From contig NC_092689.1 of assembly GCF_964275005.1 (NCBI RefSeq), positions 9,994,700 to 10,058,699 of the forward strand: a stretch of DNA of 64,000 nucleotides, given 5' to 3'. Each line of letters starts with the position of its first letter. Position 1 is the first letter of the stretch. The notes under the pieces were generated by a model. That model made no database searches. It was not told where the DNA came from and saw only the letters and a list, made by a program, of their open reading frames with translations. Below are positions 58,301-64,000 of the stretch, piece by piece. A program made the translations under genes and the position numbers. The stretch is from Diadema setosum (lineage: Eukaryota > Echinodermata > Echinoidea > Diadematoida > Diadematidae).

Positions 58301-61300
58301 CAGTTCCTTTTCAGTATTCAGAATTTTGTTCATATGTTACCTTTAAATCTTTCAAATAAATCTTACTCAAGCAGAAATATACACTTATCAGGAGAGATTG
58401 CGAGCACAAAAGAAAATATCAAGGAAATGGTTCATGCAAACAGCAACAAAAGATGACGGTAATTTGATAACACTTTGCACAGGACATGCATGCAGAGACT
58501 CCAACCCGAAGCACCTTCTGATCTGGAGATTCTCCCGCCCGAAACCCCTAGCAAACGGGAGACTCCAAGTTAATGTGTGCGAAGCGCGAAGTTCCTAGGG
58601 TTTTAGATGCTCTCTGGTGCTATCTAAGACTTATTTTTGCAACATACGATAGCAATAAGTAAGAAATCCTTTCCAACGGGAGACATTGAGCCAGGGCGGG
58701 AGAAATTAAATCTTAAACGGGAGAACGGGAGATTTTGCAAAAATGGGTTTTCGCCCAGACAGTATTGGCCTAAAGCTAATCAATTTGATTGAATAGCGAT
58801 CATCATTATGTAAATTTGTGAGATCACACACTTGAATAAATGGTCTAGGTTTCACATGAGACAGATATAGTACCTTTGTTTGGCATGCTGCTATAAATTC
58901 TCAGATTGCACTTGAGATTGTCTCTTATATATTATATGTTCATATTACAAGGGGCCTATCCTTAAATACGGGGTTTTAGTTTTCATTCAATGGAGCTGTT
59001 CTTTCATAACTAGCATTTCTTTTCATCTATAAGTAAATCATAGGCATACTTAAACATCCTTTACAATGTGCAACTACAGATAAAATTGTATGATGGTTGT
59101 GTATTGACTACAGTAAAATGCTTAATTGCCTTTTGAAATTTGATAAATGTATAGATTAAAAAAACATTGTTAAACCTGGCCATCAAATGTGCATTTGCCC
59201 TCATGTGAATATGATCCTGCACTGATCAGTGTCTACTTCAATATACAGTATTGAAAGCAACACTATTCATTTATTGTGACTAATTCCAGACTACAGCATG
59301 TATGTAACTGTTGTGGTCACAGGCCTGCTGCTGAGTAACCTTGCCATTTCCTCCCTCTTTTCACACACATTTTATTATTTCGTTGTCAGCAGTATCATGG
59401 TGTATACATGTACAATGCAGTACATACAGTGCTTACCACTATGCATATTTCCTACTTTGCTGGACATGATGGATCTTTTGTTTTGAAACTACTGCTTTCA
59501 TACATTTCCCTCTTTAGAAAGGGCAACATTTTGCTTTTAAAAGTTTGTGTGTGTGTGTGTGTGTGTGTTTCATACCCATAGTTTTCCAATAGATTAGTGT
59601 GCATTTTGCTCATAATCTGATCTACATCAGGTCATCTTTCTCCACAAGGAATTAATTTCAAACAATTGGTATATTGTACTGTAATGCAGAGATGTCAAGG
59701 CCAGAGAGGGTCGAGGTGTGAGATTTTGCACAGCACTATAGCGCAATCCGACCGAAGGTCAATTAAGGTGTAGAAAGGGGGGTGTCACACACAGAGGAAG
59801 GAGCTTTCATTAGCATCTTTTTCGTGTGTGCTTATTCTGACAAACAGAGAAACTAACATGGAGATGACGTAGGCATGGAATTCCCCACACTTGAACCTAG
59901 CCTGTGATATTATCGTGGACTGAGCCACAGTTATCATGAACATGGATTGGAATATGAGTTTAACCCGTTGGGGACGAGTCGTGAGTATACTCGGACAAGC
60001 GTCTATATGGGAAATGCGTGTTGCAATACCCATGAACAGGTGGCCCATCTGGAATTGTTGAATGTACAACGTATCTCACACTTGTTGATTGGAAAAAAAT
60101 ATGGCGTAACCATTACGGAATAACCAATACTAGTTTCAGTTCTTTCAAAATTCATGTGAAAAATAATTGTAATTATCTATAAAAATTCATGTGATTCTCA
60201 TCACCACAGTTAATATTTCATATATTAACATTATGAAATCATAACATTGTGCTGATTCTTTACTGGTTGCAAAAGAACCGGAACGACAAACTTTATTTTC
60301 TGTTAGAATCAAGCAATTGATCAGCGCGGCTCTAATCAGCCATCAATTCTTGTCTTGTAATTTGTCATCTGCCTATTTATTTTCACACCAAATAATTACT
60401 TTCTCCCCCCCCCCCCCTCTCTCTCTCTCTTTCTCTCTTCCTTTTCTACTGCAAGACAGTGGCTTAGTTAGTGTAGGTATTTGTCCAGAGTATTTGTTTC
60501 AAAGGGTTAGTTATATAGGTTTCCTATATGTTAGCTTGTTTCAGAATTTGGCTTAGGTTAATCTATAACGGTATCTGTAAAACGAGGAATGTTCGCGTGC
60601 ATTTTAATTTCGTGAATTTTGCGAGCGCGAAGATTCGCGAAATTAAAATGCACACGAAAGCTCTTGTCTACACTATAAAGATTGAATGCCAGTGGCAGTT
60701 CGCGAAAATTTCACGCCACAAAAAAGGCCGTCGGCTCCAATTCGCGAAAAATTCATGCTGCGAATATATCGGGTTTTACAGTATCAATCATGTGATTTGT
60801 TGTTGTATTACTTTATGGGGAAATACATCCTACAGGCATTGCTTTTTAGCATTCCTCCACATTTCCAGCATTTCTGTATAGTTTCAAAATTTTGCAGACT
60901 TATGAATTTCATTTTTTGTACATTGTCATGTAATCCATGCATTCAACTTCTGTAAAATATTTATATGTTTCTGTTGGAAATGGAAAAATATATGACTGAA
61001 TGAACATTGGATAGATTAGATGTGTCTGTTTATAGCACCATGGTATGGAGCTTGCAGTCTGCATGATAAGTTTGGTTTACTTACTCCTGACTTTGGGTTT
61101 TTTTTCAGAACCGATTAAAAAGCAATCATGATATAAAGGTGTCCTTCTAAATTTGCTTACTTCAGCTGATTTTCCAAATCGAAACTCAATTCCAAATTCC
61201 AAACAGAGCACAATGAGCAAAGATAAAACAGTGATATAAGACTCTCGTGGCATTAGTTTATCACAAAAAGGTTTGCATGGCATGATATCATCTACTGTAT

Positions 61301-63783
61301 TCCAAGTTATGTGTGCTGACTCCTTCGCGACATCAGAATACACTGGGATCCAATGATGTAGAGCAAACAGACCAAGTCATGCTTTGTAGGCCTATAGACA
61401 ATGGGCTGTAACGTATTATGTTATTTGAAAGAATGACTTCCTTTTGCATGGTGGACATAATGTATTAGGACCTTCTTATCACCTTGCACACACACTCCTC
61501 AGACTGCATAATCTATCATGCGGCTGATGTCTGCACATTCATTCATATCGGACTCTGTAACCCTTTCCCCTTCTAAACTCTACATCTGATATACAAATAC
61601 AGTCAACCTCGCTTAAGTTGACCTAACAAAAGTCGAAGGTCTTTTCAAGGCTTCTTCTCTTTATATTCTATAGATTTTAATCCCTCAAGACGGGGCCTAA
61701 TTTTCTCCAAGTCAAAGCTTTTTCTTCAGTCCAAATAGATTTGACTTATAAGCAAGGTTAACTGTATATCCTGGGTGCGAGTCCCCCCCCCCTTTTTTTT
61801 TTTGTTGAAAACAAGATATTAAAGAAAAAAGAAAAAAGGAGTGAAAGAGGGCACAGACGCCTGCTTTCATTAAAAAAAATAAATGATTTTTTTCCCCTCA
61901 AAAACCTAGCTGATGCATTTGTCTCATGCCAGTGTATGTCTCCTTAAATATTTAGAGACATACAGTCTAATTAAAATCCCTTCTGTCATATTTTAATTTC
62001 CATTGTAACTCACACCTATTGAGTTCCCTGTATCGAAATAATCTTCGCTTAATAATGCCAAAGTATCAGATTTTGCTTGGAATATAAAATTCTACCAGAA
62101 AACTATGAAGATCTCATTGTATTGTACAGAATGATTTTTCCTCATTGTGAGCTAGTGAAGTATAAATGCATGAAAAGATGTTAGTGAAACAGTGAGCAAT
62201 CACAATGATGCCCTGATTTATGTTCATGAATAGACAGTATGCCAAGTTTTCGGATAATCTTAAAATTCCTTCACAGTTGGTTGCACAAGAGTTTTTCATC
62301 CCCTGTTATGGCCTGGTCCAAGGAATTTCAATTATAGACCCATGCTACAAAGCTCTAGAATTTCTCAAAAAGTGAGTGGTAGGATTATTTTTAACTTCAG
62401 TGGGTTGGGAATGGCAGATTTTGATGCATGAAGTTGACGATCTGATTTCAAAGTAGAAATTATACTGATGATATCTTAATTACTTCTGTGATGCAAGGTC
62501 TCAAATGTTCACACTAATAATAAAATATGCTAGAAAATCTGTCAGTAAACCCAACAAACATGTTCCTACATGTTTCCAACAAATCTGGTCATGTTACAGT
62601 TCTATATCACTAGCAAGTGAATGATATGTAACAGATGTGCATGGTACATTATAATGAAACATAGATTAATCATCTGTTTGATCAACAAATGTTTGCAGCT
62701 GAGTATACTTTGTAATCTCCAGTAGGCCTATTAATGTCACTGTAGGTTAACTGCACCAGTGACCCCACCACATTAGTGAATGTTCCTGCATATACAGCCC
62801 TGCAGGGTTATCACCAGGTATGATTCCAACAGGAATAACCACCTCATTATTTGCATCTGACACTCCTCATCTTATTTCATTGTTGTTATCATTTGATGGG
62901 GGAAAAGTTCCTGTAAATAGTGGCCAAAACACAGCAACTATAGGCTCATTTTACAGTCTTTGACAACTAGAACCTAGAAGCAGAATGGTACATATAGTAA
63001 TGCAGATACCAGTATAAAACTTGTCTAGATTTACATTAACTATACACAGTCCTGTCGCCGTTCACTAGTGTAATGCTAGCGCTAGCGCACGGCGTCTGGT
63101 CGGGCTAGATTTACATATTCTAGAAGTCAAAGAAAATGTATAGATCTATTGAAAGAAAATATGCAGACTGCAAGAGTATAATCTTTAATTCCACTCCAAA
63201 AACTGCTCATTGGAGAGAGAGAGAGAGAGAGAGAAAAGGTAAAATGACTGATAAAAAAGAAAAGCATAATATGAAATATATATCTCTTTAAACACCCCCT
63301 ACACCTGTAACACTACGCGCAGCAAAAACAGCAATCATACTGTCTGCTATTACCTTGTACCTTTACAACAACAACAAAAACACAATCGAAAGAACGATAA
63401 AGAACGAGTGCAACGAGATCATTCATTTCTATAGTTGATATATCAGAAAACAATCTCGTCTAGCTGGTCTTACCGATCTGAGCCTCTTGAATATCTCCAT
63501 TCACCAAACTCTGGATAAACCACGTAATTTCGTCATCACTCCATTCTTCTCCGTTAATCTTCTTTTTCACGACATCAGTGAATTTGAAGCCGGACTTGAC
63601 CTGGTTGCTGCTCTCATCGTCTGCTGGCATAGCGATAGTCGTCGATATATTTTGTCGACGCTGTCGTTTACCGGTATTTTGCTGTGATGTTTCAACCTCT
63701 GTTTGCCGCTTTCTCTCAGCTCGGTCCTTGGAAGGAGTAGACTGCGTTGCCTTTCTCGATCTGCTTTTATGTTCAGGACCCAT
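37927..63783 (-). CDS. TYMP: thymidine phosphorylase (8 exons)
   Basis: Thymidine phosphorylase reversibly cleaves thymidine and deoxyuridine with phosphate to the base and 2-deoxyribose 1-phosphate, a cytosolic pyrimidine salvage/catabolic step. The eight exons join in frame to 1581 bases, 526 residues (human 482). The helical N-terminal domain holds [20 protein letters not shown] and [35 protein letters not shown] is at residues 148-167 and the pyrimidine-phosphorylase signature [16 protein letters not shown] at 179-194. Human active-site H116, R202, S217 and K221 correspond to H151, R237, S252 and K256 at a constant offset of 35, so the enzyme should be active. The C-terminal alpha/beta part matches [17 protein letters not shown] and the rest. 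The start at 63783 ([11 protein letters not shown]) is not certain; an in-frame ATG at 63873 would add 30 residues. The first 65 residues are unusually basic (KRQRRQ). Confidence 0.97.
38085..38776 (-). other. TYMP: TYMP intron 7
   Basis: 692 bp. TACAGTGGAACCTC at about 38471 resembles one end of a pogo-like element, but I found no partner end. Otherwise unassigned. Confidence 0.9.
38777..38917 (-). CDS. TYMP: TYMP exon 7
   Basis: [20 protein letters not shown] then [17 protein letters not shown]. The LGAGR motif matches human LHELGAGRSRAGE, part of the C-terminal domain. Confidence 0.97.
38918..39986 (-). other. TYMP: TYMP intron 6
   Basis: 1.07 kb; contains a miniature element with CAGTGGCGGATCCA ends (39595-39755). 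The rest is unassigned. Confidence 0.9.
39595..39755. mobile_element. miniature element with CAGTGGCGGATCCA ends, hAT-like
   Basis: 161 bp. Left end CAGTGGCGGATCCATGG, right end the inverse of CCTGGATCCACCCCTG. A G-rich stretch and its C-rich partner form the interior. CAGTGGCGGATCC ends are common in hAT-type non-autonomous elements; flanks (CCAAAAAG and ACAAAAGG) are only roughly alike, so an 8-bp duplication is unproven. Confidence 0.75.
39987..40235 (-). CDS. TYMP: TYMP exon 6
   Basis: [20 protein letters not shown] then [17 protein letters not shown] matches human [20 protein letters not shown] and DDGSALGRFERMLAAQG. Phase 1 at both ends. Confidence 0.97.
40808..41140. repeat. (ATGA)n tetranucleotide array with an internal ATGG block
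   Basis: About 333 bp. Pure ATGA units flank a block of ATGG units (about 40962-41003); two ATGC variants occur near 41050-41062. Block structure suggests replication slippage seeded by single variant units. The repetitive IHSF-type translations on the minus strand are artefacts. Confidence 0.97.
41429..41630. repeat. (GAA)n-(TAA)n-(GAA)n trinucleotide array
   Basis: About 47 bp GAA, about 64 bp AAT, about 90 bp GAA. In the sense of TYMP (minus strand) it reads TTC/TTA. Long GAA/TTC runs can form triplex DNA. Confidence 0.97.
41809..42108. mobile_element. decayed miniature inverted-repeat element, TATATGCCATATTT end
   Basis: Left GTATATGCCATATTTTGTGA and right the complement of TCTGTGAAATATAAAGCATA with TACAGTA at the tip. 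These are the CGCGAA-family ends of copy 1 (TATATGCCATATATTTC) after CpG loss. A sister copy lies at 24052-24280. Confidence 0.65.
43847..44047 (+). other. exon-like open frame of unknown identity
   Basis: Bounded by TTTCTTTCAG before and GGG/GTAAGA after, open for 67 codons in the frame reading [16 protein letters not shown] and later [18 protein letters not shown]. The plus strand here is antisense to TYMP intron 5. I do not recognise it; it could be chance, a retained fragment of another gene, or part of a repeat. Confidence 0.2.
44578..45832. mobile_element. pearl-like (HINE-type) element with seven 161-bp tandem cores
   Basis: Ends are ATACCCCCGCC and its inverse GGCGGGGGTAT. Seven cores follow, each marked by TTACCATGGCAAC or a close variant, beginning near 44648, 44811, 44971, 45133, 45295, 45457 and 45615. 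Each core also has GTCTTGCACATCT and ACTGAGGAAGTAG boxes. After the cores comes an ACCGACCGCCCG short-period tract, then CTGATTCCTATATACCCCC and a terminal hairpin (TATACCCCC...GGGGGTATA). Cores, then short-period tract, then 3' hairpin is the plan of pearl elements, later placed with Helentrons. No protein-coding capacity; frames reading through it are artefacts. Confidence 0.8.
47306..47616. mobile_element. inverted-repeat element (CTGGGCCCCGTTT end)
   Basis: Left CTGGGCCCCGTTTAATATAA with CGTAAAGTTACCCATGACAT; right the inverse, ATGAAACAGGACCCTG preceded by CGTAAAGTCATGCGTAACAT. Arms about 55 bp. It ends only 20 bp from TYMP exon 5, just inside the donor. Confidence 0.85.
47637..47799 (-). 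CDS. TYMP: TYMP exon 5
   Basis: [20 protein letters not shown] then [20 protein letters not shown] matches human [34 protein letters not shown] precedes the donor, as in human AGPPDLRDLVTTLG. Confidence 0.97.
48209..48301. mobile_element. palindromic 90-bp element (AACCCGTTGAGGACG type), copy 1
   Basis: TAACCTGTTGAGGACGAGTC, GAGTATACTC and TGTTGTAGCAAAATCA in order, ending CCTGAACGGATTA, the inverse of the start. Sister copies at 54089-54179 and 59960-60053; right half only at 57820-57849. Confidence 0.75.
49008..49101. repeat. palindrome 1 nested in the left foldback arm
   Basis: AGTCTGCGCACGCCAAGACT and ACTACACGCACCACT pair with the inverse of AGTGGTGCGTGTAGTAGTCT and TAGCGCACGCAGACT around a 12-bp loop; arms about 40 bp, few mismatches. 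Mirrored in the right arm near 52290-52386. Confidence 0.9.
49151..49377. repeat. palindrome 2 nested in the left foldback arm
   Basis: AGTTTCTAGCCATTTTTATT pairs with the inverse AATAAAAACGACTAGAAACT; CCGAGTTGCAGC pairs with GCTGCAACTCGG; GCATACCCAGTGATTGTGAC pairs with GTCGCAATCACTTGGTATGC. Looks like a complete miniature element captured in the arm; mirrored near 52015-52243. Confidence 0.85.
50733..50890. repeat. 84-bp tandem duplication in the foldback spacer
   Basis: CAGAATGAATCAAATTTCGT and CACTTACAGTCCACGAAAAG recur 84 bp later with few changes. Confidence 0.85.
51067..51145. repeat. (TA)n microsatellite in the foldback spacer
   Basis: About 75 bp of alternating TA close to the inner end of the right arm. 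It could itself extrude and help fold the inverted repeat. Confidence 0.97.
52793..53036. mobile_element. CGCGAA-type miniature element, copy 5
   Basis: Ends TACTGTATACGCCGAATATT and the complement of GCGAAATATATGGCGTGTAC plus AGTA. Same subfamily as copy 1 at 15153-15396, opposite orientation, equal length (244 bp). CpG-rich, so probably young. Confidence 0.88.
53268..53386 (-). CDS. TYMP: TYMP exon 4
   Basis: [20 protein letters not shown] then [21 protein letters not shown]252 and K256 are the substrate-binding serine and lysine; [12 protein letters not shown] matches human LVVDVKFGGAAVF. Confidence 0.97.
53448..53887. mobile_element. 440-bp element with AGGCCCGTTCACACACAA ends
   Basis: Left AGGCCCGTTCACACACAA, right the inverse TTGTGTGTGCACGGGCCT. 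Subterminal AAATCGATTTT, ATTTCGAAATTTTT boxes recur inverted at the other end. Repeated TCGCGAT boxes inside. Flanks CATT and ATTA leave the target site unclear. No coding capacity despite an apparent 165-codon frame. Confidence 0.85.
54089..54179. mobile_element. palindromic 90-bp element, copy 2
   Basis: TTAACCCATTGAGTGAGTCC at the left, AGCAAAATCAGCTATCCTCA and ACGAGTTAA at the right; same order of blocks as copies 1 and 3. Confidence 0.8.
54997..55225 (-). CDS. TYMP: TYMP exon 3
   Basis: Encodes [20 protein letters not shown], the pyrimidine-nucleoside phosphorylase signature, then [20 protein letters not shown] with R237. Near-identical to human over both motifs. Confidence 0.98.
55226..55938 (-). 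other. TYMP: TYMP intron 2
   Basis: 713 bp; a CAA microsatellite (about 55290-55336) then A-rich tracts. Nothing else recognised. Confidence 0.92.
55939..56150 (-). CDS. TYMP: TYMP exon 2
   Basis: [20 protein letters not shown]... through [20 protein letters not shown] and LAACGLK. H151 is the catalytic-site histidine; the glycine-rich loop binds phosphate. Confidence 0.98.
57016..57144. repeat. near-perfect hairpin, 64-bp arms, 1-base loop
   Basis: ATGGAATATGTGTGCTCTCA onward is mirrored exactly by its inverse ending TGAGAGCACACATATTCCAT; the centre is CCTCCAC-A-GTGGAGG. I count one mismatch (CATG against CGTG). TATATA-rich sequence precedes it. Confidence 0.95.
57438..57794. mobile_element. 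two tandem copies of a 178-bp hairpin element (GGGGGGCGTTTCATCAA ends)
   Basis: Copy 1 57438-57615, copy 2 57617-57794, joined by a single A. Each begins GGGGGGCGTTTCATCAACGA, ends in its inverse, and has TTTGCTATCAGCCAATCAGA paired with TCTGATTGGCTGATAGCAAA. The copies appear to differ at only one or two bases near the right end (CTCATTGATG against CTTGTTGATG). Confidence 0.92.
58486..58740. repeat. CGGGAGA-rich interspersed repeat
   Basis: CGGGAGA occurs five times or so with GGAGATTCTCCCGCCCGAAA and CCAGGGCGGGAGAAATTAAA. GC-rich island in AT-rich intron. Family not recognised; partial inverted symmetry. Confidence 0.5.
59960..60053. mobile_element. palindromic 90-bp element, copy 3
   Basis: TTAACCCGTTGGGGACGAGT, CGAGTATACTCGGAC-like centre and GGGAAATGCGTGTTGCA. 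The right end is less well kept than in copy 2. Confidence 0.75.
60572..60783. mobile_element. CGCGAA-type miniature element, copy 6
   Basis: Left ATCTGTAAAACGAGG, right the inverse TCGGGTTTTACAGTA. Rich in TTCGCGAA. Contains an inner hairpin, TGCATTTTAATTTCGTGAAT with TTCGCGAAATTAAAATGCA. It is the intact relative of the decayed copy at 27005-27214. Confidence 0.85.
61598..61766. mobile_element. pogo-like miniature element (CAGTCAACCTCGCTTAA end)
   Basis: Left CAGTCAACCTCGCTTAAGTT, right the inverse of CTTATAAGCAAGGTTAACTG, flanked by TA on both sides. 165 bp, non-coding. Confidence 0.8.
63212..63234. repeat. (GA)n microsatellite
   Basis: A run of about 11 GA dinucleotides near the 5' end of TYMP intron 1. 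Confidence 0.9.
63474..63783 (-). CDS. TYMP: TYMP exon 1 (coding part)
   Basis: Starts [11 protein letters not shown]; residues 1-65 are rich in K, R, S, T and Q ([14 protein letters not shown]), then [20 protein letters not shown] leads into QEAQIG at the donor G/GTAAG. The enzyme fold starts at about residue 70. A TTGTTTTCCAG acceptor-like stretch lies 15-25 bp upstream of the ATG, so an upstream untranslated exon is possible. Confidence 0.88.
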
Positions 63784-64000
63784 CGTTAATTTCCTGGAAA
63801 ACAATAGTTCTTGTCTTTGTAGCAGACAGCCAATGCGCTCTTTTGATGTGCACTTGCGTGCTGCGCAATTCATAAGTGCCAGCGTCTTGGACGTCTGGGC
63901 TCTGTAGACAATAGTCGAATAGTGAATACACGATAAGCGTGTGTGGTAATGGTGTAGCGAATTACCGTAACGAGATAGGCCAGTCAACACGAAAGAGATC
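63784..64000 (-). other. TYMP: TYMP 5' region, start undecided
   Basis: The exon 1 frame stays open upstream to about 63990, with one in-frame ATG at 63873 (MNCAARKCTSKER...). Either translation starts there, adding 30 basic residues, or this is intron/5' UTR ended by the acceptor-like TTTTCCAG just before the inner ATG. No TATA box seen. Confidence 0.5.

Larger units (their letters stand above)
56151..63473 (-). other. TYMP: TYMP intron 1
   Basis: 7.3 kb. Named contents: a near-perfect hairpin (57016-57144), tandem hairpin elements (57438-57794), a CGGGAGA-rich repeat (58486-58740), palindromic element copy 3 (59960-60053), a polypyrimidine run (about 60402-60450), CGCGAA copy 6 (60572-60783), a pogo-like miniature element (61598-61766) and a GA run (63212-63234). 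The remainder is unassigned. Confidence 0.9.

Noticed and set aside
63784-63990. Frame extended upstream of TYMP to 63990
   Set aside because: It begins at a GTG codon, not ATG; only the in-frame ATG at 63873 is a serious alternative start.
1-64000. Retrovirus, LTR element or Polinton remnants; tRNA or rRNA genes
   Set aside because: I saw no paired long terminal repeats, no recognisable capsid, integrase or envelope similarity, and no cloverleaf with A and B boxes that convinced me. A systematic search was not possible by eye.

Overview
The window comes from an animal nuclear genome: AT-rich, intron-rich, with GT-AG spliced exons, long introns and a dense load of short inverted-repeat transposons. 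The encoded proteins resemble vertebrate orthologues closely enough to align exon by exon. The repeats (a pearl-like tandem-core element, many TACTGTA...CGCGAA miniature elements, a TATACCCCCGCC-ended element) are of kinds known from marine invertebrates. I infer a non-vertebrate deuterostome, most likely an echinoderm; the species cannot be fixed from the sequence.

Three host genes are present. (1) The last two coding exons of RAB21 (plus strand, 817-1693), an endosomal Rab GTPase whose earlier exons lie left of the window. (2) A complete TBC1D15 orthologue (plus strand, 15 coding exons, 10658-28173, 635 residues), a Rab GTPase-activating protein with an N-terminal Rab-binding region and a TBC domain that keeps both the arginine and glutamine fingers. 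(3) A thymidine phosphorylase gene, TYMP (minus strand, 8 coding exons, 37927-63783, 526 residues from the start chosen here), whose active-site residues are all present. RAB21 and TBC1D15 are head-to-tail neighbours, as I recall them being on human 12q21, so this looks like conserved microsynteny between a Rab and a Rab-GAP. TBC1D15 and TYMP converge, with 9.75 kb between their stop codons.

Introns and intergenic DNA are built largely of repeats. In TBC1D15 introns: a LINE reverse-transcriptase remnant (11.15-11.8 kb), a 157-bp tandem array carrying AAGGTCAAAGGTCA motifs (14.5-15.1 kb), a 1.27-kb long-TIR element (16.9-18.2 kb) and several miniature elements, one inserted into another at 20.66 kb. 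In TYMP introns: long ATGA and GAA/TAA microsatellites (40.8-41.6 kb), a pearl-like element with seven 161-bp cores (44.6-45.8 kb), a 4-kb giant inverted repeat with 1.4-kb arms (48.7-52.7 kb), a near-perfect 64-bp-arm hairpin (57.0 kb) and two back-to-back copies of one hairpin element (57.4-57.8 kb). The giant inverted repeat and the pearl-like cores are rich in GTTNCCATGGNAAC palindromes, the shape of RFX X-box sites; this is the most unusual feature of the window.

I recognised no tRNA, rRNA, CRISPR array, retroviral or Polinton coding remnant. All functional statements rest on protein similarity recalled from memory and on visible motifs; no database search was run.
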